In this document: positions 45,089 through 54,853 of the stretch, piece after piece
Layout: each line of letters begins with the position of its first letter
Position numbering within the stretch: the first letter of the stretch is position 1
Source: Merdicola sp963557785
GTDB taxonomy: Bacteria > Bacillota > Clostridia > TANB77 > CAG-508
Direction: 5' to 3'
DNA length: 64,000 nucleotides
Assembly: GCA_963557785.1 (NCBI GenBank)
Contig: CAUWBF010000001.1
Location: 124,001 to 188,000 of the forward strand
Made by a program: the position numbers and the translations under genes
The notes under the pieces: model-generated
What the model saw: the letters and a program-made list of their open reading frames with translations, nothing else
Told to the model about the DNA's origin: nothing
Database searches by the model: none

Positions 45089-46003
45089 TTGGAAAAAGAA
45101 GAAATATATAATAGTATAATAAATATAGTTTCGAAAGAAACTACAGTATTAAAAGATGAATTAATGTCTAAACACACATCATTTAAAATTGGTGGACCAG
45201 CAGATATATACATAAAATCAAAAAGCATAGAAGATATAATTAAAATTGTAAATTATGCAAATAAAAAAAATATTAAAATAACTATTGTAGGAAATGGAAG
45301 TAACTTATTAGTAAAGGATAGTGGAATAAGAGGTATTACATTAAGAGCAGATTTAGATAAAATTGAAATAGATGAAGAGAATAATATTGTAACTGTAGGA
45401 AGTGGTGTTTTATTATCATTTTTATCTCAAATATTATTAAAAAAAGAATATGAAGGATTTGAATTTGCTTCTGGTATACCTGGAACAATAGGTGGAGCAG
45501 TTAGAATGAATGCTGGTGCCCATGGAAGAGAAATGAAAGATATAGTTATATCTACAAAATATCTGTCAGCAGATGGAGAAATAAAAGAAATAGATAATGA
45601 AAGGCATAAATTTAAATATAGAAATAGCATTTTTGATAATTGCAATTGTATTATATTAGAAACAAAATTAAAACTTGAAAAAGGAAATTATGAAACGATA
45701 AAAAACAGAATGACCGAATATTTAAGTTATAGAAAAAGTACACAACCTATAGAGTTCCCAAATGCCGGAAGTACATTTAAAAGAGGAAGCGACTTTATAA
45801 CAGCAAAACTGATAGATGAATGTGGCTTAAAAGGATATAGCGTTGGAGATGCAGAAGTTTCAACAAAACATGCAGGATTTATAGTAAACAAAGGTAAAGC
45901 AACAGCAAAAGATGTTATAGAACTTACTAATATAATAAAACGAAAGATTAAAGAAAAGTTCGAAAAAGATGTAGAATTAGAAGTACAAATAATTGGTGAA
46001 TAA
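45089..46003 (+). CDS. murB: UDP-N-acetylenolpyruvoylglucosamine reductase
   Basis: FAD enzyme completing UDP-MurNAc synthesis for peptidoglycan. 304 residues from a TTG start after AGGGCGTGA. FAD-binding GNGSNLLVKDSGIRG and GIPGTIGGAVRMNAGAHG, and the catalytic-Ser segment PNAGSTFKRG; length and lack of the loop insert fit MurB type II. Followed by yvcK after 18 bases, a common arrangement in Clostridia. Confidence 0.97.
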   Translation: MEKEEIYNSIINIVSKETTVLKDELMSKHTSFKIGGPADIYIKSKSIEDIIKIVNYANKKNIKITIVGNGSNLLVKDSGIRGITLRADLDKIEIDEENNIVTVGSGVLLSFLSQILLKKEYEGFEFASGIPGTIGGAVRMNAGAHGREMKDIVISTKYLSADGEIKEIDNERHKFKYRNSIFDNCNCIILETKLKLEKGNYETIKNRMTEYLSYRKSTQPIEFPNAGSTFKRGSDFITAKLIDECGLKGYSVGDAEVSTKHAGFIVNKGKATAKDVIELTNIIKRKIKEKFEKDVELEVQIIGE

Positions 46004-46021
46004 TGAAAGGATGTTATTAAA

Positions 46022-47587
46022 ATGAAAGGATTTTTTGATTGGTTTAAACCAAGTGCTAAAATGAAAAGATGGATTTTTACATTATTGTTAGGTGTAATTT
46101 TATCTTGTTATGGACTAGCTGAAGTATTAGTAATGAAAGAGTTACTTTTTTCTGAAGTAGCAAAAGTAACTATTTTATTTGTAATAGGATTTACTCTTAT
46201 AGTTATTGGAATAGTTTGTATGCAAAAAAGAACATTAGAAATATTAATTGAAGCTAGTGACGATAGAATACAAAGCAAAAATAAAGTTAATTTAAAATCA
46301 TTAATTTTCAATAAAAAAATTTATTCTGAAGGACCAAATATTGTAGTAATAGGTGGAGGAGCAGGACTAAATACTGTTATTAAAGGATTAAGAAAATATA
46401 CAAATAATATAACAGCAGTAGTAACTGTATCTGCATACGGAAAATTACCATCAACTTCAAGAAAAGATTTAAATGTACTACCATTAGATGATATAAAAGA
46501 AAGTATAATTGCATTATCAAATAATGATGAAATAGTTGAAAAATTACTTAATACAGAATTTAAGAGTGGAAAATTAAGAGATTTATCTTTCTCAGATATA
46601 TACTTTAGTGCAATGAAAAAAATATCAAATAACTTTTCTGATTCAATAGAAAATTCTAATAAAATATTTAATATAGTTGGTAAAGTTTTACCTGTAACAT
46701 TAGACGAAATGAAAATATGTGCAGAATTAGATAATGGAATGGTAATCGAAGATAAAGACAAAATACCAGAAGTTGTTTATGAAAAAGTTACAAAAATAAA
46801 TAGAGTATATATTTCTCCAACAAATTGTAGAACTACTCCAGAAGTAGTAGAGGCTATAAAAAATGCTGATTGTATAGTAATAGGACCAGGAAGTTTATAT
46901 ACTAATGTAATACCAAACCTTTTAGTTAATGGTGTTGCAAAAGCAATAAAAGAGAGTAAGGCTATAAAAACATATATATGTAATATAATGACAGAACCAG
47001 GACAAACAGATAACTATGGAGTTTCTGATCATGTTAATGCAATCATAGATCATGTAGGACAAGGTATAATAGATTATTGTGTATATGATACAGGGGAAGT
47101 TATTCCAGAATACATAAAAAAATATAATTTAGAAGGTTCTGACTTAGTAGAACAAGATATTCAAAAAGTTAAAAATAAAGGGATTCAATTATTACAAAGA
47201 AATTTATCAACAATTGGAGATGGAGATAGAATAAGACATAATCCAGATGCTGTTGCATCATCAATTATTGAATTAATTTGTGATGATTTAAAATATAAAG
47301 ACAAACAAGATGATCCTCAATATGTAATGCTAAAAGCTAAAAATGATTATGAAAAGAAGATAAATAAAGAACGAAAAGCAAATTCTAAAAAGAAACCTGA
47401 AAAAAATAAAAATGAAAAAGTAAAACAAAGTAAATTTGCTTCAAAATATGGAAATAGAATTGAATCAATAAAAAATACTGATAGAATCAAAAAAGAAAAT
47501 ATGAGAATTATGAAAGAAGCAGATAAACTAGAAGAAGGCGAAAGAGAAGAATTTTTAAAAAGCTTTAACATGGATGATAATAAATAA
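46022..47587 (+). CDS. yvcK: YvcK-family (gluconeogenesis factor) protein with membrane anchor and C-terminal extension
   Basis: 521 residues, much longer than the roughly 320 of Bacillus YvcK. Two membrane segments (about 15-35 and 42-62) precede the YvcK domain (about 98-430) with VVIGGGAGLNTVIKGLRKY, DNYGVSDHVNAI and GPGSLYTNVIPNLL. The last 80-90 residues are a Lys/Glu/Asn-rich tail, predicted helical. YvcK binds UDP-sugars and supports growth on gluconeogenic carbon, and affects wall synthesis via PBP1. The membrane anchor fits a wall-linked role; the tail has no known function. Confidence 0.92.
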   Translation: MKGFFDWFKPSAKMKRWIFTLLLGVILSCYGLAEVLVMKELLFSEVAKVTILFVIGFTLIVIGIVCMQKRTLEILIEASDDRIQSKNKVNLKSLIFNKKIYSEGPNIVVIGGGAGLNTVIKGLRKYTNNITAVVTVSAYGKLPSTSRKDLNVLPLDDIKESIIALSNNDEIVEKLLNTEFKSGKLRDLSFSDIYFSAMKKISNNFSDSIENSNKIFNIVGKVLPVTLDEMKICAELDNGMVIEDKDKIPEVVYEKVTKINRVYISPTNCRTTPEVVEAIKNADCIVIGPGSLYTNVIPNLLVNGVAKAIKESKAIKTYICNIMTEPGQTDNYGVSDHVNAIIDHVGQGIIDYCVYDTGEVIPEYIKKYNLEGSDLVEQDIQKVKNKGIQLLQRNLSTIGDGDRIRHNPDAVASSIIELICDDLKYKDKQDDPQYVMLKAKNDYEKKINKERKANSKKKPEKNKNEKVKQSKFASKYGNRIESIKNTDRIKKENMRIMKEADKLEEGEREEFLKSFNMDDNK

Positions 47588-47613
47588 TCTATAGAATAAT
47601 CGGAGGAATATAA

Positions 47614-49653
47614 ATGAAAATAACAAAAGAAAAAATTTCTTTAGAGGATGGTTTAACAAAAGAATGGATAATATCAAATGGAATAGGTGGATTTGCATCA
47701 TCTACAATAATTGGCGCTAATACAAGAAAATATCATGGATTATTAATAGCACCACTTACTCCGCCAGCAAGAAGGTTTTTAGTACTTTCAAAGGTAGACG
47801 AAAGTATAGAAATTGAAGGAAAAGAAAATATATTATATACCAATGTATGTGAAAATTATATTTCAGAGGGATATAAAAAATTAGAATCTTTTGAAAAAGA
47901 ATTTGTACCAAAGTTCACATATAAAGTAGAAAATACAACAATAGAAAAAACTATATGTTTGCAATATGGAAAAAACACAGTAGGAATATTATATAAAATT
48001 AAAAATGGAAATTATAAATCTAAATTAAAACTAAGTCCTTTAGTTAATTTTAGAGATTTTCATACCATGAGTACAGACCATAAATATAATATAAAACAAA
48101 CAATTAATAATAATAAAGTTAAACTTGTAGTTGATGGAGAATCTAGATATCCATTATATATGTACTGCTCAGATGGAAAATATCTAAATTATGAAAATAA
48201 TAATTTTAAAAATATGTTCTATATTGAAGAACAGAAAAGAGGTTTTTATCCAAAAGAAGACCAAGCAGTAGTTGGTAGTTACGAAATAGAAATAGCTCCT
48301 AAAGAAACAAAAGAAATTTCATTTATATTCTCATTTGAAGAAAATATAGAAGAATTAAATGTTAAAAGAATGATATTAAATGAAAAAGTTAGATTAAATA
48401 AAATAATAAAAAAATCTGACTTGCTATTAGAGAGTGATACTACAATTAAGAAAAAACAAAATGAAATTGAAGAAAAAAATGAGATAATAAAATCACTTAT
48501 AGTAGCAACAGATAGTTTTATTGCATATAGACCATCGTTTGGATTACATACGATATTAGCAGGATATCCATGGTTTTTAGATTGGGGAAGGGATAGTTTA
48601 ATATCTTTTGAAGGATTACTTTTAAAAACAAAAAGATATGATATTGCAAGAGAAGTATTACTAACCTTTACTAAAGATATAAAATTTGGATTAGTTCCAA
48701 ATGGATATTCAGGATATGATAATAGACCTTTATATAATAGTGTAGATAGTTCATTATTATTATTTGAACAATTAAATAAATATATAAAATATACAAAAGA
48801 TTATGATTTTATAGAAAAAAATTTTTATAGAGAACTTGTAAAAGTCATAGAAGCATATAAATCTGGAATAGATGTAGACGATAACAATATTTATATGGAT
48901 AAAGATGGATTAATTCATTCAGGAACAGAAAATACACAAAATACATGGATGGATGCAAAAGTTAATGATTTTGCAGTTACTCCTAGAAACGGAAAAGCAG
49001 TAGAAATAAATAGTATGTGGTATAATAGCTTAATGATAATGGGAGAATTTACAGAAAAATTTAAATCAGAAGAAAAAGCTAAGTATTATTACGACATGGC
49101 TGAAACTACTAAGAAAGCATTTAATAAAAAATTCTATAATAAAGAAAAGAAATGTTTGTATGATGTTTTAGGTGATGAAAAAATAAGACCAAACCAATTA
49201 TTTAGTTTATCATTATCACATCCTGTTATAGATCCAAACTCAAAAAAATCAGAAGAAATAATGCAAACAGTAACTAAAAAGCTATATACGAAACATGGTT
49301 TAAAAACTTTAGAAAAAGGATGGCAAAATTATGTTGAAGTATATGAAGGAGATAGTTTTAGAAGAGATATAAGCTATCATCAAGGAATAACATGGCCATG
49401 GCTTTTTGGTCTATACAATGATGCATATTTAAATATGATAAATTCAAGTAAAACACAAACAAGAAAAGAAAGAATTCAAAAAGAATATAACAAATTTAAA
49501 GATGAAGTATATAAAACATTCAAAAAAGATGTAAATGATGTAGGATGCTTAGGAAGTATATCTGAGTTATATGATTCAAAATCACCTTATTTACCTAAAG
49601 GAGCTATATCACAAGCATGGAGTGTTTCAGAAATTTTAAGAATTATTTTATAG
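47614..49653 (+). CDS. Glycogen debranching enzyme (GH133-type amylo-alpha-1,6-glucosidase)
   Basis: 679 residues: an N-terminal GDE_N beta domain (about 1-240, beginning with GLTKEWIISNGIGGFASSTIIGANTRKYHGLL) and a C-terminal (alpha/alpha)6 domain (about 290-675) with AGYPWFLDWGRDSLISFEGLLL, NTWMDAKV and ITWPWLFGLYND. These carry the catalytic acids of bacterial debranching enzymes. Removes alpha-1,6 branches of glycogen. It works with the branching enzyme and phosphorylase 5-9 kb downstream. Ribosome binding site CGGAGG. Confidence 0.93.
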   Translation: MKITKEKISLEDGLTKEWIISNGIGGFASSTIIGANTRKYHGLLIAPLTPPARRFLVLSKVDESIEIEGKENILYTNVCENYISEGYKKLESFEKEFVPKFTYKVENTTIEKTICLQYGKNTVGILYKIKNGNYKSKLKLSPLVNFRDFHTMSTDHKYNIKQTINNNKVKLVVDGESRYPLYMYCSDGKYLNYENNNFKNMFYIEEQKRGFYPKEDQAVVGSYEIEIAPKETKEISFIFSFEENIEELNVKRMILNEKVRLNKIIKKSDLLLESDTTIKKKQNEIEEKNEIIKSLIVATDSFIAYRPSFGLHTILAGYPWFLDWGRDSLISFEGLLLKTKRYDIAREVLLTFTKDIKFGLVPNGYSGYDNRPLYNSVDSSLLLFEQLNKYIKYTKDYDFIEKNFYRELVKVIEAYKSGIDVDDNNIYMDKDGLIHSGTENTQNTWMDAKVNDFAVTPRNGKAVEINSMWYNSLMIMGEFTEKFKSEEKAKYYYDMAETTKKAFNKKFYNKEKKCLYDVLGDEKIRPNQLFSLSLSHPVIDPNSKKSEEIMQTVTKKLYTKHGLKTLEKGWQNYVEVYEGDSFRRDISYHQGITWPWLFGLYNDAYLNMINSSKTQTRKERIQKEYNKFKDEVYKTFKKDVNDVGCLGSISELYDSKSPYLPKGAISQAWSVSEILRIIL

Positions 49654-49668
49654 TAAGGTAGGTAACAA

Positions 49669-50154
49669 ATGAGAATATTAGGAATAGATCCAGGTTTTGC
49701 AATAACAGGATATAGCGTAATAGATTATATAGGAAATAAGTTTAAACTTGTTACATCTGGAGCTATAACAACTGATGCTGGAGTATCATTTCCAATAAGA
49801 CTAGAAAAGATATTTGATGATTTAACAGCGATTATTACAGAATATAAACCAGATGCGATATCAGTAGAAGAATTATTTTTTAACAACAATGCAAAGACAG
49901 CTATAAATGTTGCACAAGCAAGAGGAGTTATTTTAGTAGTAGGAAGAAAAATGAATATAGATACTTTTGAATATACTCCGCTACAAATAAAGCAATCTGT
50001 TGTAGGTTATGGTAGAGCAGATAAAATACAAGTACAAAAAATGGTAAAATCTATTTTAAATGTAGACAAGCTACCAAAGTTAGATGATACTACAGACAGT
50101 ATGGCAGCTGCAATATGTCATGCACACTCATCAAAGTTTGCGCAAAAATTATAA
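49669..50154 (+). CDS. ruvC: Holliday junction resolvase RuvC
   Basis: 161 residues. Catalytic acids in LGIDPGFAITGY (Asp), VEELFF (Glu) and LDDTTDSMAAAICHAHS (Asp pair). Cleaves four-way junctions in recombination with RuvAB. ruvAB are not adjacent here. Starts 15 bases after the debranching gene, so is perhaps co-transcribed with it. Confidence 0.97.
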   Translation: MRILGIDPGFAITGYSVIDYIGNKFKLVTSGAITTDAGVSFPIRLEKIFDDLTAIITEYKPDAISVEELFFNNNAKTAINVAQARGVILVVGRKMNIDTFEYTPLQIKQSVVGYGRADKIQVQKMVKSILNVDKLPKLDDTTDSMAAAICHAHSSKFAQKL

Positions 50155-50172
50155 TAAAAGGAGGTATATATA

Positions 50173-51195
50173 ATGACAATTGAAGATTTAGAAAAGAGAT
50201 TAAATAATAAACAATTAGATAGTATATACCTTTTTTATGGTGAAGAATTGTTTTTACTAGATAATTCTGTTAAAAAAATAAAAAAACAATTTGGAGAATT
50301 AATTAATGGAATTAATTATATTGTAATTGATGAAAATAATGTTAAAGAATTAATTTCAGACATAGAAACTCCAGCATTTGGATATGAAAAAAAAGTGATA
50401 ATTATAAAAAATTCAGGATTACTAAAAAAAGAGGGAAAAAGAAAAAACGCAGAGTTATCAGAACTGAAAACAAAAGTATCAAACTACATAGAAGAAAATA
50501 TTGGAATGATAAATGAATATGTTTGTCTTGTTTTTATAGAAGAAGATGTAGAAAAGCAAAAATTATATAAAACTATAGAAAAAAATGGAATAGTATGTAA
50601 CTTTGAAATACAAAAACCAGTGCAAATAGGTAAAAGATTAAAAGGAATTTGCAATGCATATAAAGTAAATGTATCAGATCAAACTTTAATGTATTTAATA
50701 GAACAATGTGGACAAAATATGCAGAACCTAATAAATGAAGTACGCAAACTTATAGAATATGCTGGCGAAAATGGAACGATAACAAATCAAGAAGTAGATA
50801 AGCTTTGTATAAAACAGATGCAATCAGTTATATTTGATTTAACAGATAATTTAGGAAATAAAAACATTGCTAAAGCTTTAGAAATATTAAATGGGCTTAT
50901 TTTTAATAAAGAGCCAATACAAAAAATTATGATAACATTATATAACCATTTTAAAAAATTATATTTTGTACATATAGCAATGAAAAATAATAAAGACATA
51001 GCAATTTCTTTAAATTTAAAACCTAATCAAATGTTTTTAGTAAATAAATATAAAGCTCAAGCGAGATATTTTAAAGAAGATGAACTGAAAAATTTAATAG
51101 AAGATATGATAGAGCTAGATACAAATTACAAATTAGGATTAATAGATATAAATATAGGACTAGAAACAATATTATGCAAATATTGCTCAAAATAA
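50173..51195 (+). CDS. holA: DNA polymerase III subunit delta
   Basis: 340 residues. N-terminal sequence (DSIYLFYGEELFLLDNSV) and overall AAA+-like organisation with C-terminal oligomerisation domain (about 215-338, FDLTDNLGNKNIAKALEIL) match HolA, the clamp-loader subunit that opens the sliding clamp. It lacks a working Walker A, as usual for delta. AAAGGAGGT ribosome binding site. Confidence 0.95.
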   Translation: MTIEDLEKRLNNKQLDSIYLFYGEELFLLDNSVKKIKKQFGELINGINYIVIDENNVKELISDIETPAFGYEKKVIIIKNSGLLKKEGKRKNAELSELKTKVSNYIEENIGMINEYVCLVFIEEDVEKQKLYKTIEKNGIVCNFEIQKPVQIGKRLKGICNAYKVNVSDQTLMYLIEQCGQNMQNLINEVRKLIEYAGENGTITNQEVDKLCIKQMQSVIFDLTDNLGNKNIAKALEILNGLIFNKEPIQKIMITLYNHFKKLYFVHIAMKNNKDIAISLNLKPNQMFLVNKYKAQARYFKEDELKNLIEDMIELDTNYKLGLIDINIGLETILCKYCSK

Positions 51196-51203
51196 GTATG
51201 AAT

Positions 51204-51248
51204 AAAAAAGCCTTTTTTTCAAAAGATAATTGAAGAGGAGGTTTTTTT
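51204..51248 (+). promoter_or_regulatory. Terminator-like hairpin containing the gpr ribosome binding site
   Basis: 51204-51222 pairs with 51230-51247 (18 bp, one bulged G, three G-U pairs), loop AAGATAA. The 3' arm contains GAGGAGG (51235-51241), then seven T and the ATG at 51249. The hairpin begins nine bases after the holA stop. Confidence 0.75.
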
Positions 51249-52208
51249 ATGCGTAATTTTCAAAATTCATCTTTAAGTTTTAGAACAGATATGGCAGATG
51301 AAAGAAGAGATATATATGTAAAAGCTAATCATATTGAAAACGAAATAGATGGAATAGAAACGAAGAATGAAATAATAGATTCTAATATAAAAATATCTAG
51401 AGTAAAAATATTAAATCAAAACGGAGAAAAAGCAATAGGTAAACCAGTTGGAACATATATTACTATAGATATAAAAAATATAAAAATAGCAGGAGAAGAA
51501 GAAATACAGAAAGCCAGCGAAACTGTATCTAATCAGTTAAAACCATTAATTAATAATCATATAAATAATATGGATGATATTTTAATTGTGGGTCTAGGAA
51601 ATATATATGTAACTCCAGATGCACTTGGACCAAAAGTTATAAATGAAATTGATGTAACAAGACATTTAGTTAAATATTTACCACAATATGTTGATAAAAA
51701 CACAAGACCAGTTAGTGCAGTAGCACCAGGTGTACTTGGAACTACAGGTATAGAAACATTAGAAATTTTAAAAGGAATAGTAGATAATATAAAGCCAAAA
51801 ATGATAATAGCTATTGATAGCCTAGCTTCAAGAAGTATAGAAAGGATTAGTAGTACAATACAAATTGCAGATACTGGAATAGTACCAGGAGCAGGAGTTG
51901 GAAACACAAGAAAAGCCTTAAATGAAGAAAATTTAGGAGTAAAGGTAATAGCGATAGGTGTGCCAATGGTAGTAGAAAGCGCAGTTTTAGTAAATGATTG
52001 TTTAGATATGTTTATACAAAAATTACAAGATGATGCAAAATCTAATCAGTATTTAAATGAACTAAAAGAAAATGATAATTATGAAGAAATAAAAGAAGCT
52101 TTAATTCCAAATGATTATAATATGATAGTTACTCCAAAAGAAATTGATGGATTAATTGAGAATATGAAAGATATTGTTGCAAGAGGAATAAATTTTGCTA
52201 TAAACTGA
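51249..52208 (+). CDS. gpr: Germination protease GPR
   Basis: 319 residues. Starts with LSFRTDMADERRD, the typical region in which the zymogen is autoprocessed. GPR degrades small acid-soluble spore proteins (SASP) during germination and is made in the forespore. DILIVGLGNIYVTPDALGPK and VSAVAPGVLGTTGIET are family landmarks. Its ribosome binding site is locked in the hairpin just upstream, so translation is probably tied to how the transcript starts. Sporulation gene: supports a spore-former. Confidence 0.97.
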   Translation: MRNFQNSSLSFRTDMADERRDIYVKANHIENEIDGIETKNEIIDSNIKISRVKILNQNGEKAIGKPVGTYITIDIKNIKIAGEEEIQKASETVSNQLKPLINNHINNMDDILIVGLGNIYVTPDALGPKVINEIDVTRHLVKYLPQYVDKNTRPVSAVAPGVLGTTGIETLEILKGIVDNIKPKMIIAIDSLASRSIERISSTIQIADTGIVPGAGVGNTRKALNEENLGVKVIAIGVPMVVESAVLVNDCLDMFIQKLQDDAKSNQYLNELKENDNYEEIKEALIPNDYNMIVTPKEIDGLIENMKDIVARGINFAIN

Positions 52209-52211
52209 ATA

Positions 52212-52238
52212 AAAACGAGACTAATCTCGTTTTTATTT
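52212..52238. terminator. Bidirectional terminator between gpr and ytxC
   Basis: AAAACGAGA pairs with TCTCGTTTT around CTAA; A and T runs on either side. Confidence 0.9.
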
Positions 52239-53096
52239 TGGTATTTTAGGTAAACATTTATCAGATAAAGTTTTATATATACTGCAGATAGAACAGTCAG
52301 AACAAATTGATACTCTGTTTCCAAATATAAGTTTAAGAGTATTTATAAATTCATCCTCACAATCAATAATATGAATTATAATCTTTTGTGGTAATATAGA
52401 AAGTAGAGTGTTTAAAGTAAAATCATTTGAGGAAAATGAAATGTCCGATAAATATGCAGCATTTAGAATATTTTCATCTACAGAAATTATATTTTTATTA
52501 TCATCAATTAATATAGATTCATTATTCATGTAAATAAGATGTATTAAATCAAAATTAGATTCTTTACTATTAATGTATATTTTTAAAAGATTAATAAATT
52601 CATTATACTCACGTTCTATAATAAAGTTATTTACCGATAAATCTACAATTTCATCTAAAAGACTTATATATTTATATAATCTAAAATTAACAAAACCATC
52701 TAAGTATATAGATTTATTTTCAATAACATATTTTAATAACTCTACATATATAAGCTGATTACAATCTTCTCTCTTAGAAGAATCCGAATTTAAAAGTTCA
52801 TTACAATTATTTAATATAGATTGTTTTTCAAAATCAGAAAAATAAAAATAATTTATATTTATTAATTCTTTTAATTTATAAATTTCATAAAAATTGATTA
52901 TAGTATCTAATAATACATCACATAAATAATTATAAAATTGAGATAAATTATTACCACTATAATGAATAATTATATTTTCATAGTATTTAAAACTTTTTTT
53001 AGAAAGGTATACAGTATTGATACAATTATTTTTTAATGCTTCAAGTAGATAAGTTAGTATCTTATTGTTATTTATTTTGATGCATAATGATTTCAT
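52233..53096 (-). CDS. ytxC: Sporulation protein YtxC
   Basis: Start chosen at ATG 53096, preceded by GGGAGAT; a start at 53150 would lie inside the hairpin. About 287 residues, cytoplasmic. The central segment FVNFRLYKYISLLDEIVD...IEREYNEFINLLKIYINSKE is the recognisable YtxC core. The C terminus (about 265-280) has a Cys cluster CSDCSICSIYKT. Its exact role in sporulation is not known. Last gene of the glucan group on the minus strand, with its ribosome binding site in a long hairpin. Confidence 0.88.
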   Translation of the reverse strand: MKSLCIKINNNKILTYLLEALKNNCINTVYLSKKSFKYYENIIIHYSGNNLSQFYNYLCDVLLDTIINFYEIYKLKELININYFYFSDFEKQSILNNCNELLNSDSSKREDCNQLIYVELLKYVIENKSIYLDGFVNFRLYKYISLLDEIVDLSVNNFIIEREYNEFINLLKIYINSKESNFDLIHLIYMNNESILIDDNKNIISVDENILNAAYLSDISFSSNDFTLNTLLSILPQKIIIHIIDCEDEFINTLKLIFGNRVSICSDCSICSIYKTLSDKCLPKIPK

Positions 53097-53177
53097 AAAT
53101 AAAAAATCTCCCTTCATCATATATGTATTATCTACTGAAAACCAGTTCATTATACATATAATATGAAAAGAGATTTT
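53097..53177 (-). promoter_or_regulatory. Long hairpin between the branching-enzyme gene and ytxC, enclosing the ytxC ribosome binding site
   Basis: On the minus strand, AAAATCTCTTTTCAT (53177-53163) pairs with ATGAAGGGAGATTTT (53117-53103): 15 bp with two wobbles. Inside it TATATGTAT and ATACATATA pair again, then ACTG/CAGT, so the whole 75 bases fold. The ribosome binding site GGGAGAT is in the 3' arm, followed by TTTTTTATTT and the ATG. Confidence 0.75.
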
Positions 53178-53192
53178 CTTTTGAAACTTGTA

Positions 53193-54785
53193 TTAATAAT
53201 AAATCATATAATCAATTTCATCGAATATTTTATCTTTTTTATAAACTTCTTCTAAGAATTGCTTATCTATTTTATTATTTTTAATTTGGTAATAAAGTTT
53301 TGTAAATCTTCCAATATGATCTTTAATTCTTTTTTTAGCATAGTCTACCATAGTACCATTAGTTATAATGAATAACCAATCACTACTTTGAGCAAGTAAT
53401 AGTTCACGAGCACATTGATTTAATGCAAAACGTAAAGTATCATCCTCTGTATTAGGGTAAAGGTGGGCAAGCTCAACCATTCTATCTCCGGCAACATGTA
53501 GATGTTTATGAGCATAATCATTTGTAGGATTTAACCATACTTCACTATAACCATTAGCTCCCCAACTTGATCGACAAGGAGAAGATATTTGCATTTCTGG
53601 ATATTTATCGATATATTCTCCAGGAGTTATAAGTTTAAAATTACATTTATCATAATATATTTTCTTAAATAGTACATATAACCAATATGGACCTTCATAC
53701 CACCAATGACCATAAAGTTCAGCATCATAAGGACATAAAATAATTGGAGGTTTATCCATAAAAGAAGAAAGATGACCAATTTGTTTTTCTCTACTATCAA
53801 AAAAATGTCCAGCTTGTTTTTCAGCAGAGTCTTTAGCCCATTGTAAATTATAATAATCTTTATTTTCAGTTTTTCCTGTAATTCTATAATATTTTATTCC
53901 AGTATTAACCCTAACACCATCGTGAGCAATATAAGGTTTTATATAATCGTAATCAGCTTCATAACCAATATCTCTATAAAATTCTCTATAATTATAATCT
54001 CCTGGATATCCATTTATTGAGCTCCAAACTTGTCTTGAAGATTCTATATCTCTACCAAAAGCAATAACCCCTTCTGGAGAAACTATAGGAGAGAAAGTAC
54101 CATATACAGGAGTTGGGTTAGCATATAAAATTCCATGTGATTCTGTAATTACGTATTCAATTCCAAACTCTTTTAAATATTTATCAGCCTCAGGAACATA
54201 TCCGCATTCTGGAAGCCAAATACCACGAGGTTGTTTGCCAAAATACTTTTTGTAAGTTTGAACTCCAACAGCAATTTGAGCTCTAACTGTTTTTTCATTA
54301 ACATATAGAATAGGAAAATATCCATGCGTTGCGCCGCAAGTAATAATTTCTAAAACTCCGATATCCTGAAAATGTTTAAATCCATTAATAAGATTACAAT
54401 CATATATGTCTTTAAAAATATGTAAATCTTCAGAATATTTATCTACATAATATTTAGATAGCTCATTTAGTCTAGCATCATAAGAAGTTCTCTTAACTTC
54501 TTTTTTAGCAAGTTCTATATGGTCTAATAAATAATTAATATATTTTTGTTGTAATAATTTATTATCTAACATCCATAAAAGAGGGGGAGTCATAGACATT
54601 GTTATTCTAAAATCAACATGTTCGTCAACTAATTTTTTAAAATTTGTAAGAAGAGGAATATATGTTTCTGAGATTGCTTCAAATAGCCATTGCTCCTCTA
54701 AATAGTTATCACTTTCAGGGTGATGCACAAAAGGTAAATGTGCATGTAGAACAAAACTTACATATCCTTGTGGTGTATTATTCAT
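53193..54785 (-). CDS. GH57 family 1,4-alpha-glucan branching enzyme
   Basis: 530 residues. Family GH57 motifs: FVLHAHLPFVHHPE (first), GIWLPECGY (with the nucleophile Glu) and CPYDAELYGHWWYEG (with the acid/base Asp), then a C-terminal helical domain (DUF1957). Branching enzymes of this class transfer alpha-1,4 chains to alpha-1,6 positions; GH57 amylases are related, but length and motifs fit branching. Follows the DUF4912 gene after a hairpin. Ribosome binding site AAAGGAG. Confidence 0.93.
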   Translation of the reverse strand: MNNTPQGYVSFVLHAHLPFVHHPESDNYLEEQWLFEAISETYIPLLTNFKKLVDEHVDFRITMSMTPPLLWMLDNKLLQQKYINYLLDHIELAKKEVKRTSYDARLNELSKYYVDKYSEDLHIFKDIYDCNLINGFKHFQDIGVLEIITCGATHGYFPILYVNEKTVRAQIAVGVQTYKKYFGKQPRGIWLPECGYVPEADKYLKEFGIEYVITESHGILYANPTPVYGTFSPIVSPEGVIAFGRDIESSRQVWSSINGYPGDYNYREFYRDIGYEADYDYIKPYIAHDGVRVNTGIKYYRITGKTENKDYYNLQWAKDSAEKQAGHFFDSREKQIGHLSSFMDKPPIILCPYDAELYGHWWYEGPYWLYVLFKKIYYDKCNFKLITPGEYIDKYPEMQISSPCRSSWGANGYSEVWLNPTNDYAHKHLHVAGDRMVELAHLYPNTEDDTLRFALNQCARELLLAQSSDWLFIITNGTMVDYAKKRIKDHIGRFTKLYYQIKNNKIDKQFLEEVYKKDKIFDEIDYMIYY

Positions 54786-54811
54786 TTTTTTCTCCTTTGT
54801 TTATAATAATT

Positions 54812-54846
54812 ATGGGTTGCAACGCTAAAGTAAACATGCAACCCAT
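54812..54846 (-). repeat. Intercistronic hairpin between the DUF4912 and GH57 genes
   Basis: ATGGGTTGCA and TGCAACCCAT are perfect inverted copies spaced by 15 bases. There is no good T run on the minus strand, so this is more likely an mRNA processing or stability element than a terminator. Confidence 0.6.
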
Positions 54847-54853
54847 GTAAATT

